From positions 310,001 through 374,000 of the forward strand of contig MCGO01000004.1 of the NCBI GenBank assembly GCA_002104985.1: DNA of 64,000 bases, given 5' to 3'. The first letter of the stretch is position 1. Each line of letters starts with the position of its first letter. The notes beneath the pieces are model-generated. The model searched no databases, was not told the origin of the DNA, and saw nothing but the letters and a program-made list of their open reading frames with translations. The stretch is from Rhizoclosmatium globosum. Lineage: Eukaryota > Chytridiomycota > Chytridiomycetes > Chytridiales > Chytriomycetaceae. The position numbers and the translations under genes were made by a program. This document shows, piece after piece, positions 1 through 12,013 of this stretch.

Positions 1-1762
1 CAGAGGATTCACGAATAAGTGTTTCGATGGCTCGAGTTGTGTCGTCCATCTTTTGGCAACAATAGGAACAAAGACAGAAGTGAGAAATCTGAAACACATT
101 GAAACACCAGTACGCCTCACAGCTTTGGAAAAACCTTCTACAGAATCTCCCTATATGCTCTCACCTGACGACATTGCCGTTCTTCAAAACCAGGCAGCAA
201 TCGCAGAGGAAGACAACCTTTCCAGAGAGCAGCCTTTTTTTGAGGAATACAGCAGCTTTTTGGAATCATTGGATCAAGGACCAAGTGTCCCTGATTGGGA
301 AGTTCCATTGAGACTTCGTGGGGGGAGTCTAGAAGAAACAAGCGACGTTTTGACTTCTGATGGGATTTCCGCCTTGGAAGCCCTTGTTGATGACAGTACA
401 AATAATGCTCGCAAGAGAGACACGAATAAGATGTACCAGAATACGTTTCAAAAGTTCAAGGAATGGACTGAGTCTGTAGCCCCTGAGCATGATCTTGACA
501 ATCCAACCATCAACACTCCATTGCTTATTCGCAAATACATTGCACTCCAATGTGAAGATAAAGATTCAAAGGACGCAAATGGAAGACTTATTGGCTGTAA
601 GGGCCTAAGTGTGAGTCTATTGATATTTCATATTGATGCTCATATTAATTATAACTCCAGTATTCAATCGCTAATGGTGTCCGATCTGCAATAAGCTTTT
701 ATTACCGAAAGAAAGAGTTGGGAAGTTGGGAAATTAATCCAAGCACAAGACAAGTCAAAGGGAATCCTGCTTTGTCTCAAACTGTAAAAGACTATATGGC
801 GGGTTTGCGAAGACACAAAATATCGAAAGGCGACATTTCAGCCTCAGTCAGAGCAATTACTTCCCAAGACTTGAGGAAGATCCACGAATATTTGACGTCT
901 GATGCTGAAAGAATTGTTCTTCATCGAACAAACTCCACTGAAACACGTCACGGTCTTGGTGATGCACTTTCATCTGAATTATATGTGAGCGACTAGTTTG
1001 TTTTTAAGTATTTCTAAATTAAAAAAGCTTGGTTGTCTTCTTGGGTTTTTGTGCCTTTTACGATGTGAAGAGTTTTTGGAGCTACAAATGGAAAACATAC
1101 GAGTTCAAGTCTGTTTAAAAGGATCAAATGATTTTTATTATCTTGGCGATGCTATTCGGTTTGCCAGGGAGTCTGGCCGCGAGCTTTCATTTGAAATGGA
1201 TAGCTTTCGATTGGAAGTATGCCTTGTGACTCGAAAAACTCATCAAGAAGGTGGAATCAAGCCGTACTATTTATGGATGGATAACTTTGATCGACATCTA
1301 TGCGCTGTTTCCGCTTACTTGCGTTGGATTTCTTTTGTGGGTGCAGAAACTGCTGGACATCTATTTAAGACTGTGGCATCTGATAACCAGACGTTAAAAA
1401 GCACAAAAATGGCAAGAGGTACTTTTATCAGTTTCTTCAAAAACGTATTGAAAGATGTTGGTCTGGAGTGGAGTCTGTATGGTACTCACAGTTTCCGTCG
1501 TGGGGGAACTCAGTATCTTCTTAATGAACGTCGTTGGGGCTTGAGTGCCATCTGCGAGTGGGGCGGATGGTCTTTGGATTATGATAACATGACCATTGTT
1601 CGGTATTTGCATGGATTGTATGATGTTGTTCCTATTCCTCGAGAACAATTGATGAACAAAGCTTTCAAATACTTGGACAAATGCGTTAGCTGCGGAAGAG
1701 ATTGTAATTGCGGACCACAATATTCAAAGAGAGGAACTAATCCTTATTCACGACAACATTAA
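1..1762 (+). mobile_element. Crypton-like DNA transposon, right part
   Basis: Inferred from the tyrosine recombinase gene only. Cryptons lack terminal inverted repeats, so I cannot define ends from this window, and the left end is not included. Whether the convergent resolvase gene at 1796-2827 belongs to the same element is unresolved. Confidence 0.5.
2..1762 (+). CDS. Crypton-like tyrosine recombinase (5' end outside window)
   Basis: Site-specific DNA recombinase, probably the transposase of a Crypton-type element. Exons run to 610, then 661-984 and 1028-1762; removing introns of 50 and 43 nt, both phase 0, joins three frames into one open reading frame. Catalytic signature: first Arg in LLRCEEF (codon 1061), H-x-x-R in GTHSFRRGG (His 1487, Arg 1496), a WGGW block, and a candidate nucleophile Tyr in IVRYLHG (codon 1604). 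An N-terminal core-binding-like helical region lies in exon 2 and a Cys-rich tail (CVSCGRDCNC) ends the protein. No in-frame ATG is visible near the left edge, so the start lies upstream or in an earlier exon. The H-x-x-R plus Trp-rich block is typical of fungal Crypton recombinases; a host-domesticated copy is possible. Confidence 0.8.
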
Positions 1763-1795
1763 TAAAAAGAATATTTAAGAGCAAAATAAAGTAAT

Positions 1796-2827
1796 TCACG
1801 CATCATCTGATTCCACAACGGCAAGTGCTTTAGCAGCAGTATAATGCTCAACTCCACTCAGAACTATCAAAATGGAGTCGCAAACATCGTGCGAGAGTGA
1901 CGAGACAGCCCCCTTTGCCTTATAACTGAACCGCTTTTCACGCCACAACCTATAAACGGCCTTTTTTGCATTCTTTTTCTTGATACGGCGGAGTCGATCC
2001 TCGTACGCATGAGCTTTCTCGTTCGGCTACACCAAAAAGTCAGACAACCACTCAAAACATACGTTACTTACATTGCGAGGTGTTTTAGAAGCTGCGGATA
2101 ATTTGAAGTGTTTTGAGACAATACTCGCACTGGTCGAAAATACTGCATCCTTGTGATTGAGTTCCAGTCTTGTTAAGAGCGCCATCTCTGTCAAGTTTGT
2201 TCCAACAAGTCCTTTGGCCAACTTTCTATTGGCTCGAAACGATTGAGATTCCACAAAAACGACGCGTTTGGAAAAAGCATACTGAACTGGAATCGAAGCG
2301 AAGATTTCATCCACCCAATCATTAACATTACGAGCATGAAGCCGTCTTGAGACAGCACTAAGGTCTTTTTCAAAGACTGAGATCACCATCAAGTGAGCCC
2401 TATGTAAAACAGAAACGACACAAGAAGCGTTGGTCCATCCTGAATCAAAACCGAAGAAGAGATGTGGGCCGGCAGCTTCAAAAACGTCATTGTAGCTATC
2501 CATTATGTCGCAGATGCTTTGAACCATCTCATCCTTACTTATGGACGTTTGAACTCCCAACGACTTCGCAATAACAACCAGACCATCAGGTCCATGGAGA
2601 GTCTTCTTCATTAATGAATCGCGCATTTGATGCCCAAGAAGATATCGAGTAACTTGTGGCGGAACAATCCTTTGGTTTGAGTCCACGATGTGAGGGGATG
2701 AGAGAGACGGAATGAGAAATGCATCTGCAGTCAGTTCCTGAATATTGACATCCGTCGAAGTCGATTCACCACTGTCAGTTTCAGAGTCAGAGCCGTGCAC
2801 TATGATAGGGAACAAGTTGACGTTCAT
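1796..2827 (-). CDS. CCE1: Cce1/Ydc2-like RNase-H-fold Holliday-junction resolvase
   Basis: Predicted structure-specific endonuclease that cuts four-way DNA junctions; the fungal family acts in mitochondria. Exons 2827-2072 and 2026-1796 (45-nt intron with GTAAGT donor, phase 0) give 328 aa, close to the yeast enzyme. A SAP-like segment (IAKSLGVQTSISKDEM, about residue 90) precedes the RuvC/RNase-H core: Asp128 in GFDSGWTN, Glu193 in VVFVESQSFR, and the C-terminal acidic pair in SHDVCDSIL (Asp299, Asp302). The ATG at 2827 is preferred because a TATA motif lies about 40 nt upstream; no clear mitochondrial presequence follows it. Its stop lies 33 bp from that of the tyrosine recombinase. It may be the host mitochondrial enzyme or cargo of the neighbouring element. 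Confidence 0.72.
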
Positions 2828-2865
2828 GAGTATTGAGGTGACTTCTTGGTTGGAAAAAGATACCA

Positions 2866-2873
2866 CTTATATA
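2866..2873 (-). promoter_or_regulatory. TATA-like box upstream of resolvase gene
   Basis: On the minus strand the sequence reads TATATAAG, 39-46 nt before the chosen ATG at 2827. This is a plausible core promoter and the main reason for preferring that start. Confidence 0.45.
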
Positions 2874-3118
2874 CTTTGCTGTGTTCCAAATATAGCGAAG
2901 CTTCTAGAAGGAAGGCTGATGCGCTGGTAGGGCGGTGGCAGTGGTTTGGTGGGTGAGGAGAGTACATTTTGGGTGGGCAAAAAGTACGCACTTCCATACC
3001 AAAAGTACACAATCCAACACGAGAATTTCTGTTTCGCATTTCGTCAACCTTCCTCCAACCAACACCCTCCCCCACTACTACTACTACTACCACCCCCCAT
3101 CTTAAACCACTTGTTTGA

Positions 3119-6031
3119 ATGCGTGCCGCACTCGTTCTCAGTCTCGCCGCGGCCGCAGCATTCGCGCAAACCACCACCACCACCACGGCAGCCGGAGCAG
3201 GGGCAGGCGCAGGCGCAGGAGCAGCAACGACGACATCGCGGCTGGCCGTTGCCGGTCTTTCGTCGTCTGCCTCCGCTGTTCCAACTGGCCCGACGCCCAT
3301 TTCGAACGCCATTCCGAATTCGGGTCTTGCCATTGGTTCAATCTTAACGACAAAGAACCCGGTCCCCCGCTTCGGTGCCTCAGCCCAATGGATCCATGAT
3401 CAAGGTGTAGTCCTGTTTGTCGGCGGTTGGGGCGGCTCCTGGAATGCTCAGACAGTGAGTGATATCACTCTCAGAATTCAATTTGGGTGCACAAGCCTAA
3501 CCCTTTCTTGTCTCTCCCTTGTCTCCCTTAACAGACCTTGCCTGCCAACCAGTCCGTTGCAGCCCTCTCCTTGCGCAATGTTGGATTCAACACTCGATCC
3601 GCAATTTGGCTTGATGTTCCCACTCCGCAGATTGTTGATTTGCCTGCCGGTGCTGTCAACCCACTTGACACCTCATACGCTGTTTCGGCTGTTGCCCGAT
3701 CTGTCGACGTCAACATGCCTGGTCCAAATGTAGACGTGCTGTATTACTTGTTTGGAAACTCTGCAAACCCGTCTACGTCAGCCGTTTATCAGTTACGATT
3801 TTCCTACCCCTTCATCATCACCGTTTCAAACCTATTAAACCTCTTTTACGATTAGATACATTCCTAGCAATGCCAGAACTATGCAAACATATGATAACCA
3901 CATTCAAACTGCATCCCCTCGTGTTCGTTCTGCATCGTGTCTCCTCGACCCATCAACAATGATTATCCATGGTGGTGCTGATGGTCCTGACGGAGGCACG
4001 CAAACTCAAACTATTCAAGGAACTTACTTCTTGTCTCTCTTGAATGCTACAACTACCAACAATGCATGGGTGTCCAAATCAGGATCTGGTGCGGACCCAC
4101 TGTTACATGATCATTCTATGGCATGTGTCGCTGGTATCGCCTATATGCTGGGTGGTATTACTGGAGAATACAGAACAGATGGTTCCATGGTGATGGCTTC
4201 CACGCAATATATGTTTGTGTATACTTACAGCGACCAAATCTCTGCTGGTTCATGGAAGAATGTCTCTCTTTCTCCAGATCCCGACAATGGCTACCCATTA
4301 CCACGCAGATCTGCCACTTTGACTCCTGGTGAGTGTTCGTTATTGATTTTGTGTCTATCGGTGTGTGTCTAAATCTAAAAATCTCTAGCGGACCCATCTA
4401 GCAACATCCTCCTTTATCACGGAGGAGTTCATGCAGATCTGTCCATCACATATGGAGATCTCTGGCAGCTTGATACTAGCACGCTCACGTGGAAACAGCT
4501 TCCTTCCAGTCCCCAAGTCCGCCACTCTCACAATGCTGTTGCCGTCAACGGTTACCTCATCACCGCTTTCGGTGTTATTTCCAACGCCACAGACCCGGCT
4601 CCACCTGTTCCTGTTCTCCTTGCATACGATATAAACAGAGGAACTTGGGGTGATATGCCCACAGTCCCATATGGTGCACCACCTCCATTGCCCTCTCACA
4701 CCCCACCTGCTCCTACAGCAACCGCAATTCCAGAAAGCAAACCTACACTCTCCACTCCAGTCATTGGAGGCATCGCCGGCGGTGCCGCCGCCCTCGTCCT
4801 CATCATTGTTCTTGTCTGTTTTATCCGAAAACGCAAGCAAGTTAAGGACGAGCGCATGGCGCTTGAACAAAAGATTGTGGACCGTTTGCACCGCGAGGAT
4901 ATGGACCATACGCTTGCGCTTCAAGGTATCCGTGGAATCACGGTGCACACGCCTGTTGGCCGTGAAGTCGGAGGAGAGCTGGCAAAAGTTATTCGTCAGA
5001 ACCAGACAGGTATTCGGAGTGTTTCGTATGATGACGGTGGGGCGAGAGGGGATGACTCTGTGTATGAGGAGACGGATTCTTCGTCGATTGTTGTTGCGGT
5101 TTCTGGGCCAGATGGACAGGTGCAGTATAAGTATGTGGATGGGGCCATGAAGATTGGGTTGAATGATGAACGGGTTACATCTCCTCTGGTTGCTCATGGT
5201 TTGAATCCTGCGATGCGCGCCTCGTATGCGTCTGGCTTGTCTGGATTGACGTATCCATCTGGATCTGGCGTCTCAGAGGAAGATGAATCCAGCGTGGAAG
5301 GGGGCAGCGAAGCAAGTGATGCCCATGCCGACGCTGCTGTCACCCGATCTGTTGGAACCAAGGACGGCGATGAAACCACCGAAGCGACAAACAAAAGAGC
5401 CAGTGTTGCTCAATTCATTGACACGGTTCGTTCCACCTCTCGTAACACTGTCGAAATGGTTCGCTCCAGCTCTCGTAACGCTGCTTTCCCTCGAGACGAA
5501 CCAATGCGTCCATGGGAGCTCCCAGGTATGGGAATCAAGTCAACTCCAACAGTCAAGAATGCTGCCGTTGGTGGTCGTTCATCGCCTCTGGTTGGTGGAG
5601 CAAGACCCACTTCTGTCTCCCGCTCTTACTCCCCATTGATTCAAAACGACGCCAACCGCTCTCGTTCTCGTTCTTCGTACACCTCGCCACCAAGCCATGA
5701 AACCGAACCTCCAGCTCCTGAAGTCCGAAACTGGGACTCCCGGTTCTCACTTAACTCTTCCTTCAGGTCTTCTGAAGGATCACTCAATGGCGGAAATGGT
5801 GACAATTTCGATGAATCGCAGTACATGCGTTCATTGTTTGCCCAATTCACTGATGAGCAGATTTTGGAATCTTGGAACAGCTATGTTCAGTACACTGGAA
5901 ATGCTTACACGATTGAACAAATCGTCTCGTTGCGAACTATTTACGGTGCCAACCAGACTGTGTTGCCTGGAAGTGGTGCAGTCCAAAACTCTCCCACTAC
6001 TGCACAAACAGACAGCCCTGTTTACCTTTAG
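3119..6031 (+). CDS. Type I membrane protein with kelch-like ectodomain
   Basis: Exons 3119-3454, 3535-3791, 3856-4328 and 4389-6031 give 902 aa. An N-terminal signal peptide (MRAALVLSLAAAAAFAQ) leads into a low-complexity Thr/Ala/Gly stretch. Then come kelch/galactose-oxidase-like blades with repeated GG and aromatic motifs (VLFVGGWGG, IIHGGADG, AYMLGGITG, NILLYHGGV). A single transmembrane helix (GGIAGGAAALVLIIVLVCF, about residue 535) is followed by RKRKQ stop-transfer residues and a roughly 350-residue Ser-rich cytoplasmic tail with tandem RSTSRNTVEMV/RSSSRNA repeats. The layout suggests a surface receptor or adhesion protein; ligand and partners are unknown. The kelch assignment rests on motif spacing only. 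Confidence 0.78.
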
Positions 6032-6143
6032 AAAAAAACTTAGAATTCTATCATTGTCATTTTTCCTTGATTTGTTGATTTCAACTTCTTTATTAAATTC
6101 TCCTGTGATCTCATCTGGATTATTAAACTTCTCATATCACTAA

Positions 6144-9100
6144 TTAGAGAGATAAAAGAGATTTGATTTGCGGTAATGAAAGCCACTGTGGGATAAATGG
6201 ATCAATTCCATTAAGCAGTGGTTCCCAACGTGGCTGCTCAAACTCTGGCATCTTCTCCAAGTCGAGTGAAAGAATTGCAAAGGCTTCTTCACTCGTGCCT
6301 GCACGAGAAGTAACCACGCTGAGAAGGGGTTGAGGGAGCTGATTTTTCAAAAAGTGTCAGCAATCTGACAGTTTGATAGAGTTAAACGAGGAGACTTACA
6401 GGAGCATCAAAGTCAGTCACATAGTACGATAGAAGTAGCTTTTTGATTTGTGTTGCATTCAATAGGGAACACCTGTTTTTCGTTAGGATTGGGAGCATTG
6501 GAAACTATGGAAGCTGGTACAAACTCTTTGTAAATAAGCTCTGTGTCAGACGGTGGAGACTTCATTAAAATCAACAGCTTGGCGGCTTGAGAAAAGTGTT
6601 GGAGATGAATAATGGCTAACGTTAATGAATCGTTTAGTCCCAAACCAACAACACCAGAAAACCAACAACTTACCTCCTGGAATCTGCTGCGAGATACACC
6701 ATTCTTCTAATTTCTGTACATTAAACTGTAACTGCATTCCACGCTTCCAGGACAAAAAGTTTTTGCGGACGAGCAGATGGTTGAACGCAGAGACACCAAT
6801 AGCACGCATCAATTCACTCAAAATCTGACTCGACAATTGGTCATGCATATAGTAGCATCGAAGAGTTTTAGCCAGCTTGCTCAAGAAGTTGAGCAGTTGT
6901 TCAATTTTGAATTGAGTTCCTCCAGGTGTTTTTCCAACTCGAGACCATGCAACACCTGTTTGCTTGCTGTAGAGAAGATAATACGCTCTGAGTTTCATCT
7001 GAATTGAAAACATTATAAAACCATACCTCATATACGTAGTAAGCGATTGGTTCTCAACAACGGCTGGAATAATCATATTCGCCAACCTTCTCTTCAACAC
7101 TTTCACCCATCCAGAATAAATATCACTCATAATGTCACTGAGGTCGTTTTGGACTTTACGAAGCATAAATTCAGTCTCGGAACCCTCAAACTCTGCACGG
7201 TACCGAGACTCCATTTGTTGCTGAATGTAATGGGAAATACACGATAGTTCGTAGCAGTTGGACAGCCAGAACGCAGATACATAGTCGTCTTCAAATCGGC
7301 GAGTCAGTAGTTGGATCGATTTCGTTATGTTTCCCATAATAGTTTGAGTCTTTGTACCAAGGTTGAACAACAACAGTCTCTTCATGGCCAGACCGATAAG
7401 GTGAGCAGGGAAGAATATTTCAGGTCGCGTCGCAACTGTTTGTGTGGAAGGAAGTGGAATACGGAGATTCGAGATCAAAGTATCAACAATTTCATCTTCC
7501 AAAGCCCGATCATCGAAAGAAGCAGAAGGATTCTGTTTGTAAGGGAGTGGGGGGGAGGGTGAAGGGAAAAAAAGTTTATTCTCTAAGGTTTATAAGCAGC
7601 AAACTATGGGCAGGAAGCAAAGACAGGGGATGGGGGGCATCAGTGATAGGGATGAAGATATTCCGTTATCGGAAAACTCCATCCCAACCCACCAAAAAAG
7701 TAATAAGAAAAAACAAGACTGGGTGTAATACTGGGTTTTGGAATCCCCGACCCTTACATCTGACTGAAAACCACTTGGTCCAGCAGACGGAGTCCAAGTA
7801 TACACAGAAGACCAGTCAAAGAAGCAATCAAGTATGGGAGATCAACGTGGTGAACGGATTGAACTTTGTCCCTCACCATGTATTCGACAGATCCAAACGG
7901 ACCACTCGACTCCACATTTTTGACAGGCAAACTTTGCTGTTGTCTTGGAAGTTCCACTCGTGAAACTACAACATCTGTTGCAAAAGCAGAAGTGGACGAA
8001 GGCAGTTTCTCGTAGTCTGGAGGAGAGTTGACAAGCCTTGTAAGTTGTTCCCGCAGCATAGAGTTTTCTTTGCGAAGAGCCAACACCAAACCACCATCTT
8101 CCACGGCAATAGTTTTTGTTGAAGGTGTCCTCAAAAATTCTTCTTTCAACTTGCGAATTTCTTCCTTGGACTTGGAAACATCTGTCTGCAATGCAGCAAT
8201 TGTGGCATCCTTCTTATGCAACTCCGATGCCAGTCGGTCCAGCTCCTTTTGCATTGAATCCTTTGCCTCCGAGGTGTTCTTTAATCCGGCCTTTAATTCA
8301 GCGCTGTTTTCTAGGGCAACCTTTGAGCTGTGTTCTAGACGAGTAAACTTGTCTTTCCATGTAACAAGCTGACTCTCAAGGTGGACAACTTTGTCGGTCA
8401 AGGACTTGTTCTCGATTACGTGGTTCTTGATACTAACACTCAACTCAATGACCTTGTTTTCAAGTGTGTAGTTCATTTCCCTCAGTTTGCCAACAGACTT
8501 GGACTCAACCTTGAGTTTCTTGTAATCGTCCATGGCCTGTTTCCTTCTAATCGAGCTTTGCAGCAAGATGATGAGACTGAAGCACTTTCTGTACCATTTT
8601 CTGGTGAGGTAGCCTCTGAAAGCACTTTGCAGCTTCACAGCAGCGTCTCGGTAGCGCATATTTTGGTAGTTCAAACGAGCGACACGCATACGATACAAGG
8701 ACTGAATCAAAACAATAGCGTCCAGCTTCTGACGAAGAGCCTTTACAGCCCTGAAGCGACGGAATGCACTTTGGATCTTGACGGCCGCACGAGCTTCTCT
8801 TTCTTCTTTGTATGTGACTCGAGCTTGGTAACCACGGAAAGCTAATTTATAATTGTCAGCACCCACTCCTTCGTCAAACATAAAAAATTGATATCACCTG
8901 TTTGAATGGCAATGACAGCAGCTCTCATTCTCAAGTACTCCTGGCGATACACAAAGCGACGAATGTTCTTTTGAATCAAGACCACACAGTACCTCAGCTT
9001 CTCACTTCGCTGCTTCTCAAGACTGGCCAGCTGTCCTGCACGGAAAAAGATCTTTGTCAAACCCATTTGATACAAATCACTGTTGCTGATGGTGTTTTCA

Positions 9101-12013
9101 ACAATTCTGGAAGACAGGAGTTTTGGGTCTTGGCACCATTTCTTGCTTGGAACAAGGATGTAGTATCTGTCACTGAACTCTTGGAAAGTCCAACGAGACG
9201 GATAACCAGCACATGAAATACGAATAGTTTCAAGGACACCACAGGCACGGAGTTGCGACAGAACAAGTTGAGGTTCAAAGCCAAAAGCAGTTTTGGTGTG
9301 ATTAGGTTTGATACAACGAATGTAGTGAACCTCAGTGTTTCTCAACGTTACCATCAAGTCAACCAAAGAGTTCTTGAAAATAGAACCTAGTGTTGGCTTT
9401 CTGTATTGGATCATGGACATACGGTTGTTGACAGGAGGCTACAAAACAGTCAGTCAGCCCAGAAGACTCAAGAGGAAAAAAACTGACCTCAGCAACAACG
9501 TTCTCAATGTAGATCACCTCCTTTAAGAATGCAAAGTTGGATGCATTCAAGACCGCCAACTGCTCGTCGGAAACAGTGTCTTTGTTCTTTTCAATGAAAG
9601 CCTCAATTTCGTAAGTCACATCCACAGCGTAGTGTTTCACAGTAAATGACGTCTGTCCAAATCGTGGCTTCTGGAAGAACTTTTGCTTTCCATCAAAGCG
9701 TTGGTACAGTTTTGTAATCAGAGATCCATCACTTCCGGAAGGAAGACGTGATTCTTCATCCAATAAATCCAGAATTCCGAGCTTTCCTTCAATAAGGTCG
9801 ATACAAGGTTGGTTGTCGTTGAAGTCAATAAATGACCAGTTAATTTTCTCGGCAATATACTCTTCTTGTTCGAGCTTGAAGACGTGTTGGTTGAATTCTT
9901 GCTGCAACTTTTCGTTGGCATAGTTCTGAAACAACGTCAGAGATTAAATCAAATGAAGTGAGAGTAACTTACAATACAGAATTGCTCGAAAGAGTTCTTC
10001 TTGAAGTGCTCAAATCCGTAAATATCAAGCACACCAATAAACGAACCACCTTCTCTAGAATCCTCCGCTTCCTCCCGCCACAGGTTCTTGTTGATAATCT
10101 TGACGAGCCAGTCAAACAACAAAGTGTAAATGTACTTTGCGATACTATCCCTTCCAACAGTTGCCTGATATGCGTTCAAATTGGATGTGATCTTTTCACT
10201 GCGAGTGGTCATCTGCTTCTTCAAAATCCACTTCTTGAAGTCATCTTTGTTCACACCGAGAAGCTTTGTCGCAAGTGCAAGAGCCGGATCATCATCGGAA
10301 ATTTGTGCTTCATCACGGTTGTTTGTGATCTTGATGTTTCCAATGTGCAACAAAGCCGCACAAATTTTGAAGATGGACCTGAAAATCGCTTTAGTCCCAT
10401 ACTTTCCACCCCTAGGACTGTGGTCAACTTACCATTGCATCGAAACAGAAATTCCAATGGTGGAGAGAGCTTGTTGTGTCACAGCAAATTCAGCTTGGTC
10501 GTCAAAGCCATGAATCGCTCCCGAGCCACCCTGGTTCAGGTAATAAAAGTCGTTCCATCGTCCGAGCCCGAGTTCTTTCCTTTCTGCAGCAGGAACCGCG
10601 GCACAGAGTTGATAGAAAATGTGGTAGTTACGTTCTGTGAAACATACATTCATCAGATTCGGCTTAAGCCAGCGACTGAACGAACATACCACTAGCAGGT
10701 TGGAAAATAAGACGACTTCGTTCAAGCAAGTAAGTTCGGATGCGGGCTCCCACGATATTCACACTCTTATTGGGCCCATGAGGCTTTGAAAAGAGGATCT
10801 CAATGTACTTTCCGAAACGAGAACTATTGTCATTACGAGTGGTTTTGGAGTTACCAAAGGACTGACAGTTGTGTGATAAAAAGAGTATGAGTCTCTGCAA
10901 TACAGACATGGAAGACACCTCACCTCCATAATGGGATTGGTACTCAACACAGCCTCTTCAATCTCACTGATACCACTAGAAGCCTTATCTCCAGCGTTTC
11001 CTTCCACACCTGATCGAATAGATCCGTTTACATTCGAGTTTCCCTCCAGATTGTCCACAGTCGCAAAGTAACGCATGATGTATTTGGCACTCTGCGTCTT
11101 TCCAGCTCCAGACTCTCCACTGACGATGATGGATTGGTTCTTTTTGTCACGAATCATTGTACGGTAGGCTTCTTCGGCAACGGCAAACAAGTGTGGCTCG
11201 AGTTCGCCGCGACGTTTTCCAGAGTACTCACTAGATTAGAAGCAATTAATCTTTCGCAGTGGTATATAGTACCAGCTACCGCATAATGTCACTAGAGTAT
11301 AGGGCCAACCGTTGGAATGGATTCATTGCAATCAGTACTATTCCCGAGTATGTATAGATTTGTTCTTGGAGATATCGGAGTCGGATGTTGTGAAGCACAG
11401 CAGGTTCATGTAAGTAGGAGAGATTGGAAAGATCATCGATTCCTTCGAGCATGGGGGGGTTCTTGAGAGGAGGCAAGGATGCGAATTTCGAAGATTGGAG
11501 GGTAGCGAATGTTGATTGAAAAACGAGCTCCTGTCATTGAATGGACAGCAGTTAGGATTGATATGCCATGAGCAAAAGGGTGGCTCTAAATTGGGCTGAT
11601 GGGGTGACAACATCTCCAGGGGCAACAAGCAAGGTATCGAGGCAGACACATTGATCCAGATAGAACAATATATCAGATATATCCAGGCAGTGATAGCAGT
11701 GGGGTTGATTCCAAAGGGGACATGTGTCTCGCACAGATCGCTATGAGGCAAACCACCACCGAATTGTCACGACATTCACCTTCTTCGCCGTTGAACCAAC
11801 TGCCGGCTCAAACGTTAGTTTCACTGTGTCCGCCGTGACTGTCTTGTCCTTGAGCACAGCCCAGACCCACCCTTCAAGGTCGTCCGGGAACCAGGCCTTC
11901 GTCCCCTATAACATCGCGAGTGTTAGTGGCACTGTCACACGTATTACTAGGCAGGCTAATGTGCCTATCCATACTTTCTCGAATGGTGCGAGTGCTGCCT
12001 CCAAAGTCGCCAT
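6144..12013 (-). CDS. MYO2: Class V myosin (Myo2/MYO5 type)
   Basis: Actin-based motor for organelle and vesicle transport. Fourteen exons (12013-11975, 11905-11771, 11530-11280, 11230-10924, 10861-10690, 10634-10433, 10378-9973, 9925-9488, 9438-8898, 8841-7877, 7532-6674, 6615-6525, 6472-6400, 6338-6144) give 1557 aa, the usual class V length. Order: SH3-like N-terminus ([17 protein letters not shown]); motor with P-loop GESGAGKT (about 180), switch [11 protein letters not shown] and switch [12 protein letters not shown] repeats about 800-930; coiled coil to about 1110; DIL cargo domain from 1153 ([13 protein letters not shown] to the C-terminus). The intron joining coiled coil to DIL (7533-7876) is unusually long and contains an in-frame alternative ending with a hydrophobic tail. 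The first introns (69 and 240 nt) are also longer than average. Confidence 0.93.
7575..7580 (-). terminator. AATAAA inside myosin intron
   Basis: Minus-strand AATAAA about 175 nt past the alternative stop codon at 7754 and upstream of the DIL exon. It is a candidate polyadenylation signal for a short, DIL-less transcript. Confidence 0.35.
7754..7876 (-). other. Candidate alternative terminal exon of the myosin gene
   Basis: If the GTGAGG donor at 7876 is not used, the myosin frame continues for 40 codons and stops at 7754. The extension contains a hydrophobic stretch ([20 protein letters not shown]) followed by only about ten residues, the layout of a tail anchor. A minus-strand AATAAA lies at 7575-7580, before the first DIL exon. 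A tiny alternative exon (7758-7763) between good AG and GT signals is another possible reading of the same interval. Confidence 0.4.

Noticed and set aside
2..1762. Phage or integron integrase from bacterial contamination
   Set aside because: The frame needs two spliceosomal introns with the same signals as neighbouring genes, and the motifs fit fungal Cryptons better.
2824..3333. 169-codon minus-strand frame rich in Ala and Val
   Set aside because: It is antisense to the kelch gene's signal peptide and Thr/Gly/Ala repeats, low in complexity, and overlaps a better-supported gene.
4385..5197. 270-codon minus-strand frame
   Set aside because: Antisense to the kelch gene's last exon, which has clear signal, membrane and splice evidence. 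The composition (Arg, Asn, Ile) is typical of a shadow frame.
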